Origin: Oasisia sp. SBJ-2009
Lineage: Eukaryota > Annelida > Polychaeta > Sabellida > Siboglinidae
Assembly: GCA_964017155.1 (NCBI GenBank)
Contig: OZ024858.1
Span: 22,938,657-23,002,656, forward strand
Reading direction: 5' to 3'
DNA length: 64,000 bases
Shown here: positions 27,121 to 39,082 of the stretch, in pieces
Layout: every line of letters starts with the position of its first letter
How positions within the stretch are numbered: the first letter of the stretch is position 1
The notes under the pieces: generated by a model
What the model saw: only the letters and a program-made list of their open reading frames with translations
Databases searched by the model: none
What the model was told of the DNA's origin: nothing
Translations under genes and position numbers: made by a program

Positions 27121-30100
27121 CCCAAAATAAATTTGAGCTGGGTTCATCAAGTTATGTTTAACAAGAAAATCAACCAAATGATCTGTCTTTAATTAGTGTA
27201 TCTAATAGTTTGCAAATTACCTATATTAAACTCACTGGTCTATAGTTTTCTTACTTGTTTCTAGAATCTTTTTTAAATAATAATAAAAATAGTTTATTTC
27301 TTATATAGCGCCCCATCCAAATAATTGTTCTGGGGCGCTTTACAATGATTATTCCTAAAATAATGATAATAAAATACATAATAATTATAAATATATATAT
27401 ATAAATAATAATAATACTAAAACGTTAATACAATACTACTTTGATAAAATGAGGATATACTAATAAAAAAAATATGATACTTTAAAATACAGACTGAAAT
27501 TTGCACACAACTACACACTATATTAAAAATGAATAAATAAGTAAAATAGTATAAATATGTTGTAAATAGTAAATAAAATAGTATAAATATATGCTAATTA
27601 AATTAATAAGTTAATAAATTTTTTTTATGAATCGTTGACTGATTAACTGTGATCACAGACTGTCAAAATAGTAATCTGTAAATAGATGCGTCTTGAGTGC
27701 TACTTTGAAATGATTCACAGTCGTACATTGTCGCACAGCAATGGGTAGTTGGTTCCATGCCCTTGGAGCTGCACAAGAGAAGGATCGTTCGCCAATTTTA
27801 GTTCGGGAAGTGGGCTGATTAAGTAGTAACTGGTCAGAAGACCACAGACTGCGTGTCGGGCAATATAAGAGAGAGAAGTGCTGATAAGTATGTAGGTGCA
27901 AGACCATGGAGGCATTTAAAGGTGAGAAGTAGGGTCTTGAATGTGATGCGACACTTAACAGGAAGCCAGTGCAGCTCCAATAGCATGGGCGTGACGTGGT
28001 CTCGTTTTGGTCGAATTAGTATAACACGAGCACAAGTATTTTGGACGCGCTGTAGTTTTTCAACTACCGCCACTGACAGTCCATTCAGGAGGCTGTTGCA
28101 ACAGTCAATTCGTGATATGACAAGGGCATGCACTAGCTGTTTTGTGTGTCCTTGACCTTGTTCTAAATAACGACGAATGCGTCCGATGCCGTGGAGATGG
28201 TAGTATGCTGTTCTAGAAATGTTTGCTACATGTCGCTCAAGGGACATATTGCAATCGAATGTCCCTCCCAAATTTCTGGCATGCGTGTTGGGTGTCACGT
28301 TGGTGTTACCGATTCTTACACTTTCGGGAAGGAGGTGTTGGTTTGCAGATTTCGGACGGATGATGAGGATCTCTGTTTTGTCGTCGTTCAGCTTCAGCAT
28401 GTTGGTCTTCATCCACTGACGGATATTGGTGACACAGCGTTCCAATTTCCTGACGGCAATCTCGGGTGAAGTGTTGTCGCTTAGGCTGAATTCTTGAAAA
28501 AGTTGGGTGTCGTCGGCGGATAGATGGTAAGCCATGCCATGAAGTTTGAGTAGTGACGCAAGAGGGGTCATATAAATCGTGAACAATAGTGGTCCGAGGA
28601 CTGACCCTTGCGGGACACCACATGTCAGCTTGTGTGGTTTTGACTGCTCGCCGGCAATCAACACCGTGTGTTGTCTGTGTTGTAAGTAGGCAGCGAACCA
28701 TGACAAGCAACGATCCTTGACGCCGATGGTGTTACTCAATGTGTTTAGAAGAATATCGTGATCAATCGTATCGAATGCTGCGCTCAGATCGATTAGCAAC
28801 AGAATCACTCCTTTGCGTTCGTCGATGGACCGGATTACGCTGTCATGCACGTGTAGTAGTGCTGTTTCGGTACTGCAGTTTTGCCGGTATGCTGATTGTA
28901 ACAGCATGTAGAGATCATTAAATTTTCACGCATGTGTGCAATCAACCGGTCTGCCACAACTCTCTCAAGTAACTTTGACAGAAAGGACATGTTCGATATA
29001 GGTCGATAGCTTTTCAACGTTTCACTGTCAAGACTTGACTTTTTTTAAATGGGTGTGATGATAGCAGCTTTCATCTCATCGGGCATTCCGTCTATCAAAC
29101 ACTTGTTGATAATGTTCGTAATTGGTACTGCCATAACGTCGTGACACTGTTTTACGAAATGTGTAGGAATCGGATCAAGTTTGCATGTCTTGGATGGTGA
29201 CTTACTTAATAGTTGTGTGATTTCCGCTCGTGTGACTGTCACGAAGTTTGACAGCTGGCAGTCAGTGTCAGGGCGATTTGTGCACACAGTACAGTCGATA
29301 GCACAGGAGTGTGGCGTTTGTAGAGTGGTGCGAATACGCTGGATCTTCTCATCAAAGTAGTCTGCGAACTTGTTAGCGAGTGATTCTGCACATTCATAGT
29401 TCGGTAGTGTTATTGTTTTGCGCCGATGCAGCAACTTGTTTGCGATGTTGTAGAATTGCGCATGACTACGGATGTCTGACAACTTTTCTTTGTAGTAGGT
29501 CTTCTTTGCTTCAGCGCACATGGTGTTCACTTTGTTTCTTTGACATACCGCGGTGTACAGTTAGTTGTGTTTTCCTGCACTGATGTTCCAGCCGCTTCCG
29601 TTTGGCTTTAGCAGCTTTTATGTCCGCGTTGTACCATGGCACATTGTTCTTTACTGTGATGTTGCACTTTCTTGCAGGAGCATGCTGGTTAAGTATTGAC
29701 AGCAGTGTGTTGTTGTAACAGGAAAAAGCCTCTGCTGCTGACGCGCAGGCTTGTTGAGCAATCAGATCAGAGCAATCAATGTCGTGACTGATTTGCTGAG
29801 TGTTGACATTTTTCAACTTACGCACAGTAATCATTCTCTTAGGCTGTACTGTATGTGTAGTTGGAACAGTAAAGATGACGGCGGAGTGGTCAGAATTAAC
29901 CGATTCGTCACAGGTGATATCAGCAATAGGCAGTTCATCACGTCTCGTTATAATGACATCGAGGATGTGGCCTTTCTGGTGAGTTGCCAGGTTAACGTGT
30001 TGCTGGTTAATAATGGTATGATGTTTGCTTCTTTCCATTCTAACAGAACTACTCTCTCCTGTAATAATGACAAACTGATCATTGTTGCAAGCGATCTGCT

Positions 30101-31080
30101 AATTTGTTCTACAATTTCCAACAGTAATTTGCGAGGAATCCCATCCACCCCAGGTGATTTATTATCCTTCATGTCCCTTATTGTTTTAGCTACCATGTTT
30201 GGGTTACAATTAGTTGCCCCAAATAGTCTGACTCTCTCCCCTCGAACTTAGCCTCTGGTACTTGAAACGAACTAATATATTCTCTGGTAAACACCGAACT
30301 AAAATACTCATTTAGGTTTTCTGTTATTAAAAATCCCTCTGTTATTATGTTCCCATCACTACCTTCTAAAGGATCTTGAACTTTCTGTTTACTACGAACA
30401 TAAAAACTCTTGCTGTCCTGTTTTATATTAAAAGCAAATGTTTTTTCATGGCTTCTCTTGGAATTTCTCATTTCAGCAGTACCTGTAGCTTGGTTAAGTG
30501 CTTCTTTATAAATAGTATATATATGGTGTCTATAATATTATGTCTTCCACATCGTTTGCTTGTACTTGATATTTCTAATGGCTTCTTTCAATAAGTGTTT
30601 CGTTTTAGACCGTTTCCCCTGTTTTTTCAAGAGAACAAATGTATTGATGATGCAGTAAATTTCAGATATCATATTCCAGCATTTTATTGCTGTCTTATTC
30701 TTCAGTGTGTTTTTCCAGTCTATATTTGCTAAATGTTTCCTCATTTTCTTATATATTTCTTTGTGGATTTTTTGCTATAACCTATTTTTTATCCCGCTCT
30801 CTTTTTATTGTGATGATAAAATGTATCTGGTTATGACCACTACACCCCAGTGGCTCACATATATTGACATTATCAACAAATTCCTTCTGTGATGTCAACA
30901 CTATGTCTAATACGTTCTCTCCCCTGGTTGGTTCTAGCACATGTTGAGAAAGTACTTGTACTACATTTAAAAACTTGCTCTTCCCTTCCAGTACTCTGTA
31001 GAGATTTCCACTGTATATACCCATAGTGAAAATCCCCCATAATAATAGTCTCGTTTATTCGCTTTTTCATATAATTTTGT
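27120..31080 (-). mobile_element. Jockey/CR1-group LINE fragment, split by a nested L2-like LINE
   Basis: On the minus strand the 5' part (31080-30009) has the endonuclease blocks IIMGDFHYGYIQW, ENVLDIVLTSQKEFVDNV and LGCSGHNQIHF, then the start of the polymerase (DNKSPGVDGIPRKLL, EWKEANIIPL). Several frameshifts separate these. The polymerase resumes at 27283-27120 with KKDSRNK, ENYRPVSLI and VICKLLDTLIKD and is then truncated. The gap is filled by another LINE in the same orientation. Confidence 0.82.
27280..30009 (-). mobile_element. L2-like LINE, 5'-truncated, nested in the LINE above
   Basis: Minus strand. It begins within the endonuclease C-terminus (GHILDVIITR, NSDHSAVIFTV, 29990-29511). 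A polymerase follows with RPISNMSFLSKLLERVVAD, LLLIDLSAAFDTIDHDILL (motif A), GVPQGSVLGPLLFTIYM (motif B) and LSADDTQLF (motif C). The C-terminus is SFSCAAPRAWNQLPIAVRQ (27780 region), ending about 27653. At least three frameshifts (near 29525, 29040 and 28900) inactivate it. The 3' region contains the stem-loop tail TATATAGCGCC...GGGGCGCTTTACA (27303-27345). The junctions fit 5' truncation during target-primed insertion, with ATTATT present on both sides. Confidence 0.88.
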
Positions 31081-31258
31081 ATTTTTGTACTTTCTTATCA
31101 TAGTGAACATAAGGTAATTTAACTTTATATATGCAGTGTATTCTATGTAATGACAAATGTATATACAGTAGGTTAGGTTAATAAATGTTTATTTGGTACA
31201 CAAATCATGCAAAATACAGGGGTACAATGCATTAAGTAATCAGTTATACATTTACTGT

Positions 31259-31317
31259 ATTAAAATGCATTAGCTATAGAAATATAGTAAACATACCTCA
31301 CCTAGCTTTAACATATG

Positions 31318-31379
<62 letters not shown>

Positions 31380-31438
31380 CATATGTTAAAGCTAGGTGAG
31401 GTATGTTTACTATATTTCTATAGCTAATGCATTTTAAT
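31259..31438. repeat. Perfect palindrome centred on a TA tract (180 bp)
   Basis: The left arm (from 31259, ATTAAAATGCATTAGCTATA) is an exact inverted copy of the right arm ending at 31438. Each arm is about 60 bp and they are joined by about 58 bp of TA repeat. The left arm is the ordinary flank sequence also seen at 49256. Confidence 0.95.
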
Positions 31439-31525
31439 GTTTTATATCACACTAAAAGGTTACTTACACCTTATATATATATATATATAAGGTGTAAGTA
31501 ACCTTTTAGTGTGATATAAAACATT
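31436..31525. repeat. Second perfect palindrome, abutting the first (90 bp)
   Basis: The arms run from 31436 (AATGTTTTATATCACACTAA) and end at 31525, joined by a short TA tract. They are exact inverted copies. The right arm continues into normal block sequence (ACCTTTTAGTGTGAT), also found at 39100 and 49409. Confidence 0.95.
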
Positions 31526-32235
31526 ATACAAATGATACAATGCTGGTCTAAGCAAAGCGAATATACAACAAATTATTACATTTACAGCAGGTGTCATAAT
31601 AATAATGCAACTACAATTGAGCTTGCATAAGGAATTCATCTACAACCTAATAAATTTAAGGCCTTTTCAAAATACCCTTGGACATAATGTCAAGATTCTC
31701 ACCTTTTATAGGGTAAACAATGTTAAGAACGTAAACCGTAACGTGCGCATGATACGTAACAATCACACAAACTACGCACACTTGGCAACTAATTTGCTAA
31801 AATGACCCCTTTGTTGTGGACTTGACCACACGATGCAGACACAGTGGTCCCTGTCCACCCTAATTTAATATATCAAAGGCACGTGGGTATCCTTATATCA
31901 ATAGCATAGCATTGCAAATATTGTTTAACAATGCTACACTATCACAATGGTCCATTAGGACCCACGGAAAGATGTGCCCATAGCATTCTCTACCCTTGAT
32001 ATTTTGAATAAACATGTCTGAGCACTTTACAATATTTATACAATGATCCTTCGTGTTTTCCAACATTTAGTCAATATCACCATGACCACTGCTAATTACG
32101 TAGGGATCCCGTCATGTGATGGACATTTCTGTTAGTTAATATTGATTTTATATAATTATGATCCACGGATTTTGATAATATTTATGATTGAGATGAAATT
32201 GTAATTTTTATTTTGAAAAGCAAACCGACAGACAC

Positions 32236-34576
32236 CTATTTCTTTGTGGCATTGCTGTGAGTTTTCTCGTGAGCCCTACGTTGATGTGGAAGCGTAAATG
32301 TTCGTCCACATATAGTGCAGGCATGAGGCTTAGTGCCACTGTGTGACTTTTCGTGTGTCCTAATCTGACTTAAAGTCACAAATGATTTCCCGCAAATGGC
32401 ACATGTATAAGGCTTCACATTCGTATGTATTCTTTTATGAATATCCAGCGCACAACTCTGTGCAAAGGAAGTTCCACACACACCACAGGAATATGGTTTC
32501 TCGCCTGTGTGAGTTCTTGCGTGAACTTTAAGGCGTTCAGAACTTTTGAATGCTTTGCCGCATGTTTCACATATATAAGGCTTATCGTCCGAGTGAATGA
32601 TCATGTGCCTACGAAGACTAGTGCGTTTTTTAAATGCTTTTCCACATGTAACACAAAGATGTGATTTTATTACGGTGTGTGTCTTGTTGTGTTGCCTGAG
32701 ATGCTGTTCGCAAACAAACGATTTCTCACACAGAAAACATGGGAATATCTTTTCGGTCAGATGTGACAGTCCGTGAGTTTTAAGAGCGCTGGGACCAAGG
32801 AAAGACTTTCCACACTTATCACACACTTGAGGCCTTTTGCCTGTGTGCGTTAACATGTGGTACTTAAGACTGGCTCCATTTTTATATGTCTTTCCGCATG
32901 ATTTGCAAGAGAACGGCCTTTCACCCGTGTGGACTACATTATGCTTCTTATGACCAGAAGAAGTATTAAACAGTTTTCCACAGGTGCTGCATTGATATCT
33001 TTTGTCGTCATGACAGTGAGCATGCTCTTTGAGACAAGCCGAACTAACGAACACACACATACATTTGCCACACTTGTACGGCTTTATCTCGTTAGTGGCA
33101 TCCAGTGTAATGTTCAATGTGTCGCACTTTTCCGCGTTTTCCATGCAACGTTTCTTTCTCTGTCTGTGTCGTTTCACGTTATATAGTTTCGAAAACAACT
33201 GTCCGCACACAGGACAGGGATAGGATTTAACGCCGGTGTCAGCCAAAGTAACCGCGCACACATCTGCGTAAGCGAGTTCCGTCCGGTTGACTGTAACGTG
33301 GCCAGTGTCACATTTGTGCTTCAGTTTGTGTGTAACGTCGGTGTCGTGCACTGCCTTGTGTAGTTTCAGACCGCCACTACACCGATACGTCTTTCCACAA
33401 GTGTCACAACGGTACGGTGTTTCACCACTTGCCGGATTTCGGTCACGTTTATTGTCACTGTCATCTGTGACAATGTTGAGGTCACTTGTCCTAAACGGTG
33501 TCTCGATGGAAATCAAATGGTTTTCTTTTGTGCATGGTGCTGCCACAATATCTGATATGCCCTCTCTCTCAGTTACGTTTGGCTTGTCTTTCTGTGCATA
33601 ACTGGTATCACTATAATCTTCAGTGTCACTAGAATCTCTCATGTCATCATCACATTCTCGCAAGTCGTCACAGTCTGTCACAATATCTGTTACGCCGTAT
33701 GTCTCAGTTACGTTCGGTTTGTATTTCTGTGCATAACTGGGTTCACTATAATTTTCAGTGTCACTAGAATAACTCATGTCATCATCACATTCTCGCAAGT
33801 TGTCACAGTCTGTCACGTCACACGACTTCACCATCAATTTTGATTTATTCTGTCCATCAACGTTTACCTGTGTCGCTAGTATTACAACTTTCTGTTCGTT
33901 GACTTTAGTTTTGTCACTGTCACATGACACACCTGCTTGAAGTAAACTGTCACATGATGTATCCACTTCAACTACACTGTTGCGTTCACTTTTTAGTGCA
34001 AGTGTCTCGACGAAATTGTCCTCTCGGTCATAGTCCTCCGGTTTCACGCCATTTACTTCCTGAAGACCCATTTCTGCAAAGTTCAGTTTTTCACCGTCTT
34101 CACGTGGGTCACTGCTCTGACTGGACTGTGTCGTGTCAGATAATTTCACTGTGAATCTAGTTGTCCCAGTGTCGTCATGTGTGGGAACAATGACTACTTT
34201 TCGTGCCCTCGTCTTCCCATAGCTAGGACTACAGGTGGGGAGATCACTCACAGTGTCAAAACCACCGAGTGCATTTGTCTTTCCAGCACACAGAGACCCG
34301 CCAAATTTGTAGATGTCCGTCAGAACCACTGTGCATGCTTTCAGTTTCACTTTGTCAATGTCTCCATTGTCAGACTGATTTTTGTTTGACTTCACGTGTT
34401 TGTGTGTGTCACTCATGTTGGCCTCGTCAGGTAATGTTTCTTGTCTCATTCTGCTCACTGCTCACAACACCTGCAATCACAACAGTTGCTATGACAACAT
34501 CTGCTATCATCAGAAAAATCATCTGTTGACATCAACATTTTCAAAGAAAAGGTTATTTTGACAAGGACTTACCCAT
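32236..34576 (-). CDS. ZNF-2, C2H2 zinc-finger protein with 12 fingers
   Basis: A paralogue of ZNF-1. The main exon runs from about 34457 to 32236. The first exon ATGG (34576-34573) with its GTAAGT donor is conserved. The upstream acceptor (exon from 34470) would break the frame, whereas GAGCAG|TGAGCAG (exon from 34457) keeps it and gives 741 residues. The N-terminal block and motif copies A and B are present, but only one decamer (CDSLLQAGVS). The acidic linker unit is duplicated (DCDNLRECDDDMSYSSDTE, then DCDDLRECDDDMRDSSDTE). Finger 2 is deleted: finger 1 runs into LKHKCDTGHVTVNR. Twelve fingers remain (about 348-735), finger 3 being C2HC with a lengthened spacer. The frame is intact. An internal Met (MRQET) is an alternative start. 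Confidence 0.87.
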
Positions 34577-35515
34577 GTGCTAGATGAATTACTTGTCATA
34601 TCACTCATAATGGATACCAGAAAGGTTTGCATTTTCTTCAAAAATGATTACCTTGTATTCAATTAAAAGAACAAACAAATGCCCAGTGGTTCTGAAGTCC
34701 TTTGGATTTAAAGAATAAAGGTACATTCTCATAAAGCGCCGCATCCAGTCCTCAGGACTGCGCAAACCTATACTTTAAAGAACTTGCATTTAAAGAAATT
34801 CAGTAGTTTGAAGATAATTAGAGCTTAAAACATGCAGGCAGGCAACTTCCAGTTTAACAGCCCCAGGGGACAAAACCCCAACCGCTAACTCTTATTGCAA
34901 ATGTGGACAAAACCCCAACAAAAAAGCGCCAACCGCTGATTTTACAGCGGACTCTTGGATGTAGGAGTTACTAGACTTTCTCTGTATAAGCATACGTATA
35001 TATAGGCCTTTCTCTTTGTCTGTATATATATATACGCCTCTGTACGTAACAACAATTGTTACAAACAAGTAAACCTATAAGTATTGCTCATTTCATAGGT
35101 TCTTGTGTTCATTCAACAATACATCTCTTTAAACTAAACTTGACAGATGTCGAAGTGTCTTGAGTTTGTACATACATTAAATACCATTCAACTTGTACAG
35201 TCACAAATTAGTGAAGTCTCGTGTGCCTGAAAAACACAGATTGGATGTACACACATATAACTTTTAATCTGAGGCAGGCACTAACATCTTTAACAAAATT
35301 GCAAACGTTCTTTAAACAATGAAATTGCTGTTGTGTATGTATGCATGCATGTATGTATTTACTTATTTCTGTATTGATCAAGAAAGTCTAGTCACTCACA
35401 GGCTGAGGATTGAGGTTGTCCACATTTGCAATAAGTTTATTAAGTTTGCAAATAAAACTCTGTAAGTGTAAAAGGATACTGATCTTGAGAAAATAACAAG
35501 ATTAGGTAAATTGCA
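34577..35515. other. 5' flank of ZNF-2 block
   Basis: Nearly colinear with 17621-18505, including the tail-like segment at about 34720-34760, but without the LINE. A short direct repeat (CACTATGTCACCATTTAATG / CACTGTCACCATTTAATG) occurs at 35517-35580. No gene is seen. Confidence 0.7.
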
Positions 35516-36092
35516 GCACTATGTCACCATTTAATGACACATCTAATTTACCACAGCACTGTCACCATTTAATGACACATCTGAATTATGAGTGCAGGAA
35601 CAACAAATGACACATAGAAATCCAACATTTTTGTTTTCATATTGTCCCAGAACAACTTGTCAAAGCCAACTTCACAAATGCAAATGTCAGGCTCTAGACT
35701 GTCTAGACGGTAGGAACCAACACCAAACGTTCACCAGTCCACATTATATTACTACACTAAGCATGATAAGTGACTCTGGGGAATTAAGATATGACTTAGC
35801 CTAAGCATGAGCGCACCGGAGTTTATCCTTGCCCTTAGCCAAGGAATCGAACTGAATGTACCAATGCCAATGGCAATGTAATGACTAATGTTTGTGGGTA
35901 ATCTTACTTAACTGGCCGAAATTATTACGGCCTTTTAAAACCGTTGTTTTCACCTTATATCCATGTGTATGTATTCGCAATGTGATTCTGCATCACTTCC
36001 GGTACAAAGAAGTCAGATAAAAAAAAATTGTGTTTTAGAGCAATTTAAATACGCCTGGTCCATGTAAATATCGCTAACTTTCTGCGGCAAAT
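35516..36092. other. Block flank and unassigned DNA
   Basis: 35590-35770 matches 24330-24540. The remainder has no visible feature apart from a purine-rich run near 36020. Confidence 0.5.
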
Positions 36093-36212
36093 ATGGCGCG
36101 AGCTGTAGGCGACTTGTTGGCGTTCGCCTTGGTTGTGGGCACGTGTACGGCAAATGGTGGCGCCACCAAACGGAACCCGGATAAACATAACCTCCGCATC
36201 GCGCTCGAATAA
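36093..36212 (+). CDS. Candidate 39-residue small ORF with signal-peptide-like start
   Basis: An ATG frame too short for most gene finders. It encodes MARAVGDLLAFALVVGTC followed by a polar, basic tail and TAA. The hydrophobic core (LLAFALVVG) flanked by an Arg and a small-residue stretch (GTCTANGG) looks like a secretory signal with a plausible cleavage after the Ala. The ORF lies in a short CG-richer patch. It could be a secreted micropeptide, the first exon of a larger gene, or chance. No family is recognised and no donor is convincing. Confidence 0.25.
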   Translation: MARAVGDLLAFALVVGTCTANGGATKRNPDKHNLRIALE

Positions 36213-37168
36213 ATATTTATATTAATAATATTATTATTAAACTAGTTTCATAAATACTAGTGCGTGCAATAAACACTCTATACAAATACAATAGGATGTT
36301 TGTTTTTGTACGCGTAACCGTAAATAAAGTAGGGAGAAAGATGGCATGGTACTGCCACCAAACGAGAGCGTCACATACGAAACTTGGTTTGGGTAACGAG
36401 GCTAAGCGAAGTCTGACCTACGCTAAGATAGCACACAGAAAACAGTTATTATAGAGACTAATTCTACAATAAAGTTTTAGAAAACAATCCACATTTTATG
36501 TTATATTATTTTTTAAACAACCACGCCTAAGTCAATTTAGGCTGCGAAGCGCTGTAGTGATAGCTCCCGTAAACAACGTCGTCATCAACAACGATGACAG
36601 ACGACGATGTTGCGCCTTCGCATCGACTTCGTCGAATGGACTCGATGTCGAGTATCGAAATATCGAAGGTATCGTAGGTATCACAGCTTTATTATTTGTA
36701 ATCATGATTTTAAGTGTTTTTTTAAAGTTCAAAAAAGTTAATTTCTAAACTCGCATTGGCACCAGAACAGCGGAGGCGATTTTTTTCGATTGTGGACATG
36801 TCCACGGCCCTAACACGGCATACTTTATTATTAGTAATCATGATTTAATAAAAAAACATTAAAGTTTTTTTTTTTTAACTGTCACAAGGCCGATTAAAAT
36901 CAACCTTGTCGAGCAGGGACAGAAAAGGGGATGGAATGCTATGACGGCAGAGGTCAACGCTCTATCGACGACGTTGCGGAGTGTGGAGGACCTAAACAAA
37001 AACTAGCAATGCCAATGAACTCATTTGTGTGTTTTCCTTTGATAAATATTTGAATACAATTTAATTTAAAATGCCAAAAATGGTACCAGACTGTCTTCTC
37101 GGCGTAGTTCCGCAGCCGACCGACAGTCAGTTAAGCGAGACAAGTTAAGCATAAGATTACCTGTTTGA
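36213..37168. other. Intergenic DNA, no gene seen
   Basis: AT-rich with short frames only. 37079-37141 repeats the sequence upstream of the Ty3-like integrase relic at 13434. The frames at 36532-36748 overlap on both strands and carry no motif. Confidence 0.5.
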
Positions 37169-37636
37169 CCGACTTCGATTGAGCTACTCGAGTAGCCCCA
37201 ACGTGGTATTCGGTTTATGATAATTTAGTGCGCGCGCAGTACTACTCGCGTAATCAACTGAACACCGACGATCGTGATCACGGACATAAACCCCTTATCA
37301 GCTTATGTAAATAAATAAAATTAAGTAATCTGTTGTTTAGTGTGTAAATTGTGACGTTCATCTTCTTGGACTTTAATTATAATTCATAGAATGTGTTGAC
37401 TTTAATCCATATTTAAGTCCTTAAATGATTCTGTCATGTAATGTTTAATTAATTTCTTATGCAGTAGGGGGCCTACGTAAGTTACTCGAGTGAATCCTGT
37501 AAAACTCGCGATTGCCTCGAGTAACTAATCTAGGTCAAAAATGATGGTCACGTGCTCGAGTGATCTCGGCTGTTCGATTGGGACTCGGGTAGCCCTCGGG
37601 TTACGCGAGTTACTGGCGTAGCTCAATCGAAGTCGG
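37169..37636. mobile_element. MITE with 19-bp terminal inverted repeats
   Basis: The ends CCGACTTCGATTGAGCTAC and its exact complement delimit 468 bp. The interior is rich in CTCGAG and CGCG words (for example GAGCTACTCGAGTAGCCC) and has no coding frame. Flanking TTT on each side may be a 3-bp target duplication. The superfamily is not clear. Confidence 0.75.
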
Positions 37637-37649
37637 CCTTTGTGAACGT

Positions 37650-38230
37650 GAAATGCTGTGGGCGATAATAGCATATTTTCAGTAACAACTGTTGCAGTTT
37701 AGACCCGTACCTCGAAACAAAAACATCAAAATGATAACCTACGGTGACCAAACTTCGCATGGTTACTCAGATCAAGTCCGTGCTCAGATGTATACTCGTT
37801 TTTTGAGTGTTGAGATGATCCAGAAGTATCCGCAAAACTATAAACCCCTCGCAATCTAGGGTATCCGCAATCTAGACCCTAGACGTTAGATAACGCACTT
37901 CCGCCAGTGCGCTTTTTTAATGGGTCCATCCTAATAGGCGGACCTAACACTTGCGGATGTCCCACATTCAGTACAGGACATTTATTATAATGGTTCCCAT
38001 AGAAAATGTGCAAATAATTAAACAACCGGATTATCGAAGACCTGATAAATAAGACATGACTGTACATACGCACACACATATATAATTATATATATATATA
38101 TATATAATATATATATATACGTATATATAATGTGCATTCTGCTCTAAGTATACAATAATTGTGTCGTCTAAGTGTGTCCAATATATTTACACTGGACTAG
38201 TAAAATTAGTTAGCAATACATATTATCACT
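37650..38230. repeat. Block-flank repeats and TA tract
   Basis: 37655-37990 is homologous to 24655-24985 and 44795-45060, including GCAGTTTAGACCCGTACCTC. A TA-rich tract follows at 38080-38125, then the ATAATGTGCATTCTGCT word shared with 26590. Confidence 0.75.
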
Positions 38231-38590
38231 GTATATGCCCATAGTTAAAATCCCCCATAGCCGTTACGGTGATAGAATCTTCTCAGTAGCTGGTCCACGA
38301 CTGTGGAACTCTCTCCCGCTGAGATGAAGAAAAGAAAACCAGTTGCCTCGTGACTTTTAAAAGACTATTGAAAACCCACCTATTCCGGGCTGTGTATGAA
38401 GTGTAAACATCTGTCAGTTTATTAAATTTGTATTTTTTACCTATTTATTAACTTGTACATGTTTTACATTAATTTAAATTTTACAAAATGTCATACTCAT
38501 TATTTTATAATCAATATACCATTTATTTTAATAATTGTCGTTAGCTAACTTCTTTATTTTATTATTTATTTCTATTACTTTTTTTTAAAC
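38231..38590 (+). pseudogene. L2-like LINE 3' fragment
   Basis: On the plus strand GDRIFSVAGPRLWNSLPLR (from about 38266) is followed, after a frame change, by FKRLLKTHLFRAVYEV and a TAA at 38404-38406. This is the standard C-terminal block of L2/CR1 polymerases. About 340 bp of AT-rich 3' UTR follow. The preceding 30 bases (CACTGTATATGCCCATAG) match the endonuclease part of the LINE at 31011, so two LINE pieces are joined here. Confidence 0.8.
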
Positions 38591-39022
38591 ACCAGGGACA
38601 CCATCTGTATGTAACATATATCGCACTAGGAGTGAAATAAGGAAGTTTTAGGAGCTTGCAAAGATCACGTCCAAAATTTGTTGTTTTAATATATGTAATC
38701 ACTTGAGTTAATTAATTTCTAGTAGGTATTAAGATATCTTAGCAAGAATATTAAAACGTTGCATGCTTTAGCCTATCATATTGTAAAACATCTCGCTATA
38801 TAGCAGGAGTTTTATGCCTGTGGCCATTAGAATGTTGAATGCTAAATGATTCATATTGCTGTCAACCGGTTGAACTGTTTTTATAGTGGATACATCTGGA
38901 ATTCACTTGCATTTTGTTGTGACCATCCCATATATTGTAGATCATGAGTTGTACAATGCATATCCTTTTTAAGGACAATAAAGTGATTGTTTGATATATA
39001 TATATATATATATATATAGCCT

Positions 39023-39082
<60 letters not shown>

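Larger units (their letters stand above)
31081..32235. other. 3' flank of ZNF-2 block
   Basis: Homologous to the 3' flanks of the other zinc-finger genes (for example CAATGGTCCATTAGGACCCA and GAATAAACATG). It includes the two palindromes listed separately and the 3' UTR of ZNF-2. An AATAAA-like word on the plus strand at about 32008 has no plus-strand gene. Confidence 0.7.
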
